This document shows positions 16,555-25,034 of a DNA stretch of 64,000 nt, piece after piece. The notes under the pieces were generated by a model. It saw only the letters and a list, made by a program, of their open reading frames with translations. It searched no databases and was not told where the DNA came from. Positions within the stretch are counted from its first letter, which is position 1. Every line of letters starts with the position of its first letter. The stretch comes from Verrucomicrobiota bacterium (GTDB lineage: Bacteria; Verrucomicrobiota; Verrucomicrobiia; Limisphaerales; UBA9464). The stretch spans positions 1 to 64,000 of the forward strand of contig CANIZL010000020.1 in the NCBI GenBank assembly GCA_947471985.1. The letters are read 5' to 3'. The position numbers were made by a program, and so were the translations under genes.

Positions 16555-18090
16555 ATGTCGTTCCCGCTTGAACCCGATGACGCCGCGAATCGCGCCTTAC
16601 AGGCCTCCGTGCACCCGGCGGATTGGAAGAATCCCCCGGCGCGCGGGCGCTACAATCTCGTGGTGGTGGGCGGCGGCACGGCGGGACTGGTGACCGCGGC
16701 GGCGGCGGCGGGTTTGGGAGCGAAGGTGGCGTTGATTGAACGACACCTGTTGGGGGGCGATTGCCTCAATGTCGGCTGCGTCCCGTCCAAAACACTCCTG
16801 CGCAGCGCGCATGCGGCGGCGGAAATGCGGGCCGCGGCGGACCTGGGCGTCCGGGTGCCGCCGGGGGATTGGGTCGATTTTGCCGCGGTCATGGACCGGG
16901 TGCGGCGCGTGCGTGCGGAGATGGCCCCGCATGATTCCGCGGCGCGCTTTCGGAGTTTGGGCGTCGATGTGTTTTTCGGGGCGGCGCGGTTTACGGATCG
17001 GACGACGTTGACCGTCGGGGATCAGTCGCTGCGGTTTCATCGGGCGGTCCTGGCCACCGGCGCCCGGGCGGCGGTGCCGGAGATTCCGGGGCTGGCGACG
17101 GCCGGTTTTCGCACGAATGAAACCATCTTCAACCTGACGGAGCGACCGCGCCGGCTGCTGGTGTTGGGGGGCGGTCCCATCGGGTGTGAACTCGCGCAAG
17201 CGTTCGTTCGCCTGGGCAGTGAGGTGACGCTGTTGCATCACGGGGATCGGTTGTTGCCCCGGGAAGATCCGGATGCGGCGGCGATGCTTGCGGGTCGATT
17301 GCGGGCAGAGGGCGTGAACGTGGTGTTTTCCGCCGAGGTGCTGGCCGTGGCGCGGGAGGGCGACCGCCGGACGGTGACCTATCGGGCGGGCGAACAGACG
17401 CAATCGGCGACGGTGGACGAGATTCTCGTGGCCACGGGGCGAAGGCCCAACGTGCGGGATCTCGGCTTGGAATCTGCGGGCGTGCAGTACGACGAAAAAT
17501 CCGGTGTCCGGGTGGACGACTTTTTGCGGACCACGAACCCGGCAATTTATGCCTGCGGCGATGTCTGTCGGCCGGAGAAGTTCACGCACGCGGCGGACGT
17601 CGGTGCGCGGATTGTGGTGCAGAATGCGCTGTTCAGCGTGGGGCCATTGGGCCGGCGGCGGTGGAGTGCTGTGAAGATCCCCTGGTGCACCTACACCGAT
17701 CCGGAAGTGGCGCACACCGGGATCACGCTGGCCGAGGCGGCGGCGCAGGGGCTGGCGCTCGAGACGTTTCAACAGCCGCTGACGCAGGTGGATCGGGCGA
17801 TCACGGACGGCGCCACGGAAGGATTTGTAAAAATCCACGTCCAGCGCGGCACGGATCGCATCATGGGCGCGACGGTCGTGGCCCGGAATGCGGGGGACTT
17901 GATCAGTGAGATCAGTGTGGCCATGGCCGGCGGAGTAGGTTTGGGTCGGCTGGCCGGGGTGATTCATCCGTATCCGACGCAGGCGGAAGCGATCCGCAAA
18001 TGCGGGGATCTCTACAATCGCACCCGGCTGACACCGACGGTGAAGACGTGGTTTGGCCGGTGGCTGCGGTGGCGGCGGGGCGGGGAATGA
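16555..18090 (+). CDS. Mercuric reductase-like FAD/NAD(P) disulfide oxidoreductase
   Basis: A 511-residue flavoprotein. The FAD-binding dinucleotide motif VVVGGGTAGLVTA lies near residue 39. The redox-active disulfide is in GGDCLNVGCVPSKTL (Cys at about 69 and 74). The NAD(P) site is LVLGGGPIGCELAQ near 203. The second FAD motif, IYACGDVC, is near 335, and the C-terminal dimerisation domain ends in HPYPTQAEA (about 475), with a His where dihydrolipoamide and mercuric reductases have HAHPT. It lacks the C-terminal vicinal Cys pair of MerA and has no HMA domain, so mercury reduction is unlikely. The ATG at 16555 is chosen over an in-frame TTG two codons earlier. It follows the TVP38 gene in the same direction. 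Confidence 0.92.
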   Translation: MSFPLEPDDAANRALQASVHPADWKNPPARGRYNLVVVGGGTAGLVTAAAAAGLGAKVALIERHLLGGDCLNVGCVPSKTLLRSAHAAAEMRAAADLGVRVPPGDWVDFAAVMDRVRRVRAEMAPHDSAARFRSLGVDVFFGAARFTDRTTLTVGDQSLRFHRAVLATGARAAVPEIPGLATAGFRTNETIFNLTERPRRLLVLGGGPIGCELAQAFVRLGSEVTLLHHGDRLLPREDPDAAAMLAGRLRAEGVNVVFSAEVLAVAREGDRRTVTYRAGEQTQSATVDEILVATGRRPNVRDLGLESAGVQYDEKSGVRVDDFLRTTNPAIYACGDVCRPEKFTHAADVGARIVVQNALFSVGPLGRRRWSAVKIPWCTYTDPEVAHTGITLAEAAAQGLALETFQQPLTQVDRAITDGATEGFVKIHVQRGTDRIMGATVVARNAGDLISEISVAMAGGVGLGRLAGVIHPYPTQAEAIRKCGDLYNRTRLTPTVKTWFGRWLRWRRGGE

Positions 18091-18106
18091 ACGGCAGGAA
18101 GGGAGG

Positions 18107-18123
18107 AGCGGCGGGACGCCGCT
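18107..18123. repeat. Solo REP-like hairpin between convergent genes
   Basis: A perfect 7-bp stem, AGCGGCG-GGA-CGCCGCT, followed by TGCCACTTTGGAG, which resembles the hairpin and TTTGGAG flank of the REPIN arms. It lies in the 48-bp gap between the converging flavoprotein and ribokinase genes and could also act as a weak bidirectional terminator. There is no T-run. Confidence 0.5.
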
Positions 18124-18138
18124 GCCACTTTGGAGAGC

Positions 18139-19077
18139 CTACTGGCGCGGGAAGGCTTCGATTTCGGCGCGGGTGGGGAGGCTCGATTGGGCGCCTTGGC
18201 GGGTGACCGCGATCGCGGCGGCGGTGCCGCCGAAGCGGGCGGCTTCGGCCAGTCCGGCGCCCTCCAACCAGCGCGTGAGAAATGCCCCGATAAAAGTGTC
18301 GCCCGCCCCAACGGTGTCGACCGCTTGCACCGCAAGGCCCGGCACGTGGCCCGTAAATTCCCGCCCCGCCACCCACACGCCTTGCGAACCCAGCGTGATC
18401 AATATCTCGGCCTCAGGGGCCTGTTCCCGCAGGGCGCGGGCGGCGACGGCCGCGGTGGCCGGGTCGCGGACTTCGCACCCGGTGAGTCGGGAGGCCTCGC
18501 CTTCGTTGGGAATGACGAAGCGACAGCATCGTAGCAGTTCCACCGGAACCGGCGTGAACGGCGCGGGATTCAACAAGACGGGTACGCCGGCGCGGTGGGC
18601 GAGTTCACAGGCGGTTTGGACACCGGCGAGCGGAGTCTCCAGTTGGATCACTAGGGCCCGACTGCTCCGGATTCGCTCCGCGTGCTTTTCAATGTCCGCG
18701 GGCAAGAGCGTGTCGTTCGCTCCATTCGCCACGACGATCTGATTCTGTCCTGAGGCATCGAGCACGATCATCGCCGTGCCGCTCGCGACGGTGTCCCTCC
18801 GGGCGACGGCGGAGGTGTCGACGCCCAGACTTTGGAGGTTGGCGAGCATTTCGTCGCCGAACGCATCTCGTCCCACCGCGCCGATGATGCCGACCGATTG
18901 TCCGAGTTTGGCGAAGGCGCAGGCCTGATTGGCGCCCTTGCCGCCACAAGCGCGGCGGAAGTTGCGCCCCAGGATCGCTTCACCCGGGGTGGGAAAACGG
19001 GGAACCTCGATCACGAGGTCCATGTTGAAGCTCCCGACCACGGTGATCGGGCCGGAAAGGTTCCCCGCAGCGCTCAT
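18139..19077 (-). CDS. rbsK: Ribokinase
   Basis: A 312-residue PfkB-family kinase that would phosphorylate ribose at O5. The substrate-binding motif GGKGANQA lies near residue 45, and the preceding GSFNMDL (about 13-19) is typical of true ribokinases. The C-terminal catalytic motif is DTVGAGDTFIGAF near 252. The ATG at 19077 overlaps the mazG stop (ATGA), so translation is probably coupled. It is the third gene of the proB-mazG-rbsK run. Ribokinase-type substrate motifs make the call fairly firm, but related nucleoside kinases cannot be excluded. Confidence 0.9.
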   Translation of the reverse strand: MSAAGNLSGPITVVGSFNMDLVIEVPRFPTPGEAILGRNFRRACGGKGANQACAFAKLGQSVGIIGAVGRDAFGDEMLANLQSLGVDTSAVARRDTVASGTAMIVLDASGQNQIVVANGANDTLLPADIEKHAERIRSSRALVIQLETPLAGVQTACELAHRAGVPVLLNPAPFTPVPVELLRCCRFVIPNEGEASRLTGCEVRDPATAAVAARALREQAPEAEILITLGSQGVWVAGREFTGHVPGLAVQAVDTVGAGDTFIGAFLTRWLEGAGLAEAARFGGTAAAIAVTRQGAQSSLPTRAEIEAFPRQ

Positions 19078-19787
19078 TTCCCTTTGGATTTGCGGGCTGG
19101 AGCGGCGGCGGGAGTCGGGGTGGCCCGGGATTCCTGCCGGCGCCAAAGCCGTTCCTGTCGCTGGATCTCCTGACGCAGCAAATCTTCCGCGCTCCAATCC
19201 CGGTCCTGGCACCACTGGGCCAGCGCGAACAATTCCTTTCCGACGGCGGCGGGCGTCCGCTTCCGGGCGGGCTTCGCGGCGGGGGCGGGAGCGAGGCCGG
19301 CTTTTCGGGCCTTTTTTAACAACTTCTGGGCCTTCATCAGGGCCGGCAGTTGGGTCGGGACACCGTCCAGAGCGGATTTGCGCTCGTGCTTCGAACCCGC
19401 TTTTTCGCTGCGTTTGATCTGCTCCCAGTTGGCCCAGACCTGATCGACATCCTTCACCTTCACTTCCCCGAACACGTGGGGATGTCGACGGATGAGCTTG
19501 TCGACGAGCCGTTGGGTGAGGGCATCGAAATCAAACGCCCCGCGTTCGCGGGCCAATTGGGCGTGGAAGACCACCTGCAACAGGAGATCGCCAAGTTCCT
19601 CCGCCATCTCGTGGTCGTCGTCGGCCTCAATCGCATCGAGCAATTCGTACACCTCCTCGACCGCGTGGTACCGCAGGGTCTGATGATCCTGCTCGCGATC
19701 CCAAGGACAACCTTCGGGGGAGCGGAGGGCGGCCATCACCTCGAGCAATTGGCGGATGGGCGGGGAACGACGGGTGGGAGCGCGCAT
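19074..19787 (-). CDS. mazG: Nucleoside triphosphate pyrophosphohydrolase MazG
   Basis: A 237-residue cytoplasmic enzyme that hydrolyses (d)NTPs to the monophosphate and pyrophosphate, cleaning the nucleotide pool. The first MazG domain is complete: CPWDREQDHQTL, the metal-binding EEVYELLDAI and EELGDLLLQVVFH (about residues 20-75), then RRHPHVFG. In the second half, where the family normally has a second EExxE helix, there is an Ala/Pro/Lys linker (APAPAAKPARKR) before a remnant GKELFALAQWCQ. Only one catalytic domain is therefore likely. The ATG at 19787 is chosen, giving MRAPTRRSPP. It begins 35 bp after the proB stop and overlaps rbsK by ATGA. Confidence 0.93.
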   Translation of the reverse strand: MRAPTRRSPPIRQLLEVMAALRSPEGCPWDREQDHQTLRYHAVEEVYELLDAIEADDDHEMAEELGDLLLQVVFHAQLARERGAFDFDALTQRLVDKLIRRHPHVFGEVKVKDVDQVWANWEQIKRSEKAGSKHERKSALDGVPTQLPALMKAQKLLKKARKAGLAPAPAAKPARKRTPAAVGKELFALAQWCQDRDWSAEDLLRQEIQRQERLWRRQESRATPTPAAAPARKSKGK

Positions 19788-19822
19788 GATGACGAGAGTT
19801 GACGGGGTTCGGTAAAGCGGCG

Positions 19823-20899
19823 TCAGAGGACCACCAGATCGTCCCGATGCACGACTTCGCCGCGCTGGGTTTTGTGTTCGCGCACGGCGGCGGCGGACAG
19901 GCGGGTGAGGCCGCGGGCGATCTCGGAGCCGTCGGGCGCCATCAAGCGGACCACATCGCCGGCGGCGAATTCGCCTTCGCACTGGGTGACGCCCACGGCG
20001 AGCAGGCTGCGACCCTGTTCCTTCACGGCGCGGGAGGCGCCGGCATCGAGGGTGAGGGTGCCGCGGACGTGATGGTAAAAAGCGATCCAGCGTTTGCGGC
20101 TACTGAGACCCGCGGTGTTGGCGAGGAAGACCGTGCCTTCATCGGCCCCGCCGAGGATTCGTTCCAAGCCGTCGAAGCGGCGGCCCGAGGCGATCACCAA
20201 CGGAATGCCCGATCGCATCACAATGCGCGCCGCGGTAATCTTGGTCGCCATGCCGCCGGTGGCGGTCAGGCTGGTGGTGCCGCCGGCCATGGCCACGATG
20301 GATTCGTCGATTCGTTCCACCACGGACAACCGATGTGCACCCGGTTTGCCGTAATCCTGAATCAAACCTTCGGCGGTGGTGAGGATGACCAGCAGATCGG
20401 CCGGCAACAGGCTGGCGACGAGGGCGGAGAGTTTGTCGTTGTCGCCGAATTTCAACTCGGTCACGGAGACGACGTCGTTCTCGTTGATAATCGGAATGAC
20501 GCCGCGCTTGAGCAGGGTCAACAGCGTGTTGCGGGCATTGAGGTGCCGGGTGTGGTCGGCGAGATCCTCGTGGGTGAGCAGCACCTGACCGACGGTGAGG
20601 TTGTAGTGGCGGAACAGCGCCTCATACATGGCCATGAGGCGGGACTGTCCGACGGCGGCGCAGGCCTGGCGCTCGGCGAGGCTGCCGGGCCGGGCCTCGT
20701 AGCCGAGGGCGCCCATGCCGGCGCCCACGGCGCCGGAGGTGACGAGCACGACCTCGCGGCCGGCGGCGCGCAACGCGGCCAGTTGCGCCACGAGCTGGGC
20801 AAATTGGACCTGATCCGGTCGCATCCGGGCGTCGGTGAGGACCCCGGTTCCCAGCTTCACCACAATCCGCTGCACATTTCGAAACAGCTCAGAACGCAC
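19823..20899 (-). CDS. proB: Glutamate 5-kinase
   Basis: A 358-residue cytoplasmic enzyme making glutamyl 5-phosphate, the first step of proline synthesis. The amino-acid kinase domain starts at RIVVKLGTGVLT (about residues 11-22). It has VTSGAVGAG (about 52), PIINENDVVS, and FGDNDKLSALVA (about 155). The C-terminal PUA domain (about 275-358) has GTLTLDAGASRAV. A GTG start at 20899 gives the usual N-terminus VRSELFRNVQ; the frame is open further upstream, but that part is unlike the family. It is the first gene of the minus-strand run proB-mazG-rbsK. proA is not in the window. Confidence 0.95.
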   Translation of the reverse strand: MRSELFRNVQRIVVKLGTGVLTDARMRPDQVQFAQLVAQLAALRAAGREVVLVTSGAVGAGMGALGYEARPGSLAERQACAAVGQSRLMAMYEALFRHYNLTVGQVLLTHEDLADHTRHLNARNTLLTLLKRGVIPIINENDVVSVTELKFGDNDKLSALVASLLPADLLVILTTAEGLIQDYGKPGAHRLSVVERIDESIVAMAGGTTSLTATGGMATKITAARIVMRSGIPLVIASGRRFDGLERILGGADEGTVFLANTAGLSSRKRWIAFYHHVRGTLTLDAGASRAVKEQGRSLLAVGVTQCEGEFAAGDVVRLMAPDGSEIARGLTRLSAAAVREHKTQRGEVVHRDDLVVL

Positions 20900-21035
20900 A
20901 CCGGGGAAGTTAGCCGATGGCAATGCCACTGGATAGGGTGAACACGCGGTGGTCGGTGGGTACGGATACGCCGGGGTGAGGCGCGGGATTTTTCTGCTGT
21001 CCCTTCCCGGGCGGGCCGCGCACGTTGGCGGGGCC

Positions 21036-21830
21036 ATGCTGGAAGTAGTTGGTTTGACCAAGACCTACGGGGAGTTTTCGGCGGTGAAGGATTTGAGCTT
21101 CACGGCCGGGCCGGGTGAATTGTTGGGGCTGGTGGGGCCCAATGGCGCGGGAAAAACCACCACACTCCGCTGTCTGGCCGGCATTTTTCCCCCAACCCAC
21201 GGCCGGATCACCATCGCCGGGCACGACCTGCTCGCGCAGCCGGTGGCGGCGAAGCGGGAGCTGGCGTATTTTTCCGACGAACCCCGGCTGTTTGATCACC
21301 TCACCGTGCGACAGCACCTGATCTTCACGGCGCGGTTGTATCAAGTGTTGGATGTCGATTCCCGCATTCCGCCGCTCCTGGAGCAGTTGGATTTGGTGGA
21401 TCAGGCCGATCAACTCCCGGGGGAACTCTCCCGCGGCATGAAGCAAAAGGTGCAGTTGGCCTGCGGTCTTTTGCATTCGCCCCGGGTCCTGTTCTTCGAT
21501 GAACCCCTCACCGGCTTGGATCCCTTCGCGATTCGGAAGACGAAGGATTTGATCCGGGGCCAGGCGGCGGCGGGGCGGACCATCGTGATCAGCTCGCACC
21601 TGCTGCATTTGCTCGAAGAGATTTGTACGCGGGTCCTCATTTTGCAGCGCGGGGTCAAGGTGGTGCACGGGACGCTGGCGGAGATTCGGGCGCAATTCGC
21701 GGGCGGCTCGGCGGATGCCAGCCTGGAGGACTTGTTCCTCAGCATCGCCGGTCCCCAGCCGGTGGAGGCGCCCGCGCCACCGCCGTTGGTGCCGCCGTCG
21801 GTCACCCCACTGCCGCCTCCCTTGCCATGA
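21036..21830 (+). CDS. ABC transporter ATP-binding protein (exporter type)
   Basis: A 264-residue cytoplasmic ATPase. Walker A is GPNGAGKTT at about residue 33, the signature is LSRGMKQKV near 132, Walker B is VLFFDEPLTGLD near 152, and the switch His is in SSHLL near 189. It resembles the one-domain ATPases of ABC-2-type exporters. The last ~25 residues are almost only Pro, Val, Ala and Leu (EAPAPPPLVPP), an unusual flexible tail. The ATG at 21036 is the natural start. Its stop overlaps the next gene's start by ATGA (21827-21830), so ATPase and membrane protein are probably made together. The substrate is unknown. Confidence 0.93.
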   Translation: MLEVVGLTKTYGEFSAVKDLSFTAGPGELLGLVGPNGAGKTTTLRCLAGIFPPTHGRITIAGHDLLAQPVAAKRELAYFSDEPRLFDHLTVRQHLIFTARLYQVLDVDSRIPPLLEQLDLVDQADQLPGELSRGMKQKVQLACGLLHSPRVLFFDEPLTGLDPFAIRKTKDLIRGQAAAGRTIVISSHLLHLLEEICTRVLILQRGVKVVHGTLAEIRAQFAGGSADASLEDLFLSIAGPQPVEAPAPPPLVPPSVTPLPPPLP

Positions 21831-23593
21831 CGTTTCGAGCCCTGGTGGGAGCGTTGTGGTATTTGCAATCCCGCTCCGTCGTCAATTCGATCAAGGCGCG
21901 GCTTCGGCGGTTGCGTCAGCCCAAGTACCTCATCGGCGCGATCTTTGGCACCCTGTATCTGGCGAGCGTTTTTGGCCGATGGATACTGGGGGGAATGCTG
22001 TTCCGCGCGAACCGTCCACCGGCGGCGGCACAGTCCGTCGCGGAAGCCGCGGATGCGGAGAATCTCGGAGCAGCGGTGCTCTTTGGATTCCTGCTGTCGG
22101 GTTGGTTTTTTGCCAAGGATCGGGCGGCTCTGGCTTTTACGGAGGCGGAGGTCATGAACCTCTTCCCGGCGCCGCTGCCGCGCAGCCTGCTGCTGGCGTA
22201 CCGGATTCTGCGGGGACAGACGGCGATCCTCTTCACCACGCTGATGCTGCTGGTGTTCACCGGGCGGATTGCCCTGGGTTTTGGGGCGATTCTACCGGCG
22301 CTCGGTTGGTGGGTCGTGTTGTCCACGGTGAGTCTGCATGGCTTGGGCGCCTCGTTTGCGGTGCAACGGCTCACGGAACGCGGACTGGCGAGCGGCTGGC
22401 GTCGTTTGCTCACCCTGGCGGTACCGGGGACGGCGGCCGTGGTGCTGTGGCTGTGGTACCTTTCGCTCCCCCAGCCGCCGACGCTGGAAGCGGACGACAC
22501 GGCCAGCCAGTTCATCCTGCGCTGGCAGCATTTTGCCAGTGAAGTCTTTCACAGCGGGCCGGCGCCGTGGCTGCTCTGGCCTTTCCGACTGGTGGTGCGA
22601 CCGCTCTTTGCCACGGGGTTTCTGGATGGGTTGGGTCGTTTCGCGCCGGCCCTGGCGCTGCTGGCTTTGCAGGCGGTGTGGGTGTTGCGTTCGGCGGTCT
22701 CGTTTGAAGAGGCCACGCTGGAACAATCGCGGCGAACGGCCGAACGCGTAGCCGGGATGCGGAGCGGGCGTGGTCGGATCCGTCGTCCAAGCCGGTCGGC
22801 CGAACCCTATGCCTTGTCCCCGATCGGGGCCCGCTGGGTGGCCCTGTGGTGGTGCGGTTTGATTGAATCGCACGAGACCCCGCGGCGCTGGCTCCTCATC
22901 GCGGGCGTCACGCTGGCGGGCGTGATCGGAGTCCGGCAGCTGGTCACCGACGAGTCCGTGCCGCTGGCGTTGGGAATGATCGCGACGGGCCTTTGCGGAC
23001 TGATGGTCCTGATCGGTGGTCAGACGGCGGCGCAGCGTTTTGCGCGAACGTTGCGCGAACTGGATTTGTACAAGGCGTTCCCGATCGCCGGCTGGGAGAT
23101 TTTTTTGGGCACAATTCTCGGCGGGATCACCAGCTCGCTGCTGATCGAATGGCTGCTGCTGGCCGCGGCCGCGGCTTTACTCGCCGGCCAAGCGATGGGC
23201 CCGCTGACGGCGATTGGATCCCCGACGGTTGTTCTGGGCTCCCTGGGCCTGCTGGCTCCGGTTGCGACCCTGTTTTTGGCGCTGCCGGTCAGTTTGGGAT
23301 TCGTCCTTTTCCCCGCGTGGTTTACGGCCGCGCGGGAGAATCCCGGCGTGGAAATGATGGGGCAGCGGATGCTGTTGGGTATTCTCCAACTGCTGATCTT
23401 GCTGGTGGCCGCGGTGCCGGTCGCCGTGACGGCCGGGCCGGTTTATTTTCTCGGCGACTGGTTGTTGGGAACGACGCCGGCGGTGCTGGCGTCGGCGGCC
23501 ACGGCGGCCCTGGTGCTGGCGGCTGAGTGCGCCGTCGGCATTTGGTGGATCGGCCGGCGGTTCGATGGCTTGAACGCGGCCGACGAAAGCTGA
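21827..23593 (+). CDS. Putative ABC exporter membrane protein, 588 residues
   Basis: A large integral membrane protein with about 10-12 hydrophobic segments spread over its length. An N-terminal amphipathic basic stretch (SIKARLRRLRQPKYL) precedes the first helix. The length is above that of ordinary ABC-2 permeases (about 250-400) and fits the 'putative ABC exporter' class with two bundles of helices. No enzyme motif is visible. It starts inside the ATPase stop codon and would be its transmembrane partner. It converges with the DUF1501 gene, leaving only 7 bp between the two stops. Confidence 0.75.
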   Translation: MTFRALVGALWYLQSRSVVNSIKARLRRLRQPKYLIGAIFGTLYLASVFGRWILGGMLFRANRPPAAAQSVAEAADAENLGAAVLFGFLLSGWFFAKDRAALAFTEAEVMNLFPAPLPRSLLLAYRILRGQTAILFTTLMLLVFTGRIALGFGAILPALGWWVVLSTVSLHGLGASFAVQRLTERGLASGWRRLLTLAVPGTAAVVLWLWYLSLPQPPTLEADDTASQFILRWQHFASEVFHSGPAPWLLWPFRLVVRPLFATGFLDGLGRFAPALALLALQAVWVLRSAVSFEEATLEQSRRTAERVAGMRSGRGRIRRPSRSAEPYALSPIGARWVALWWCGLIESHETPRRWLLIAGVTLAGVIGVRQLVTDESVPLALGMIATGLCGLMVLIGGQTAAQRFARTLRELDLYKAFPIAGWEIFLGTILGGITSSLLIEWLLLAAAAALLAGQAMGPLTAIGSPTVVLGSLGLLAPVATLFLALPVSLGFVLFPAWFTAARENPGVEMMGQRMLLGILQLLILLVAAVPVAVTAGPVYFLGDWLLGTTPAVLASAATAALVLAAECAVGIWWIGRRFDGLNAADES

Positions 23594-23600
23594 GTTCGGA

Positions 23601-25030
<1,430 letters not shown>

Positions 25031-25034
<4 letters not shown>

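Noticed and set aside
16555-18090. Mercury resistance function for the flavoprotein
   Set aside because: There is no heavy-metal-binding N-terminal domain, no C-terminal Cys pair and no mer neighbours.
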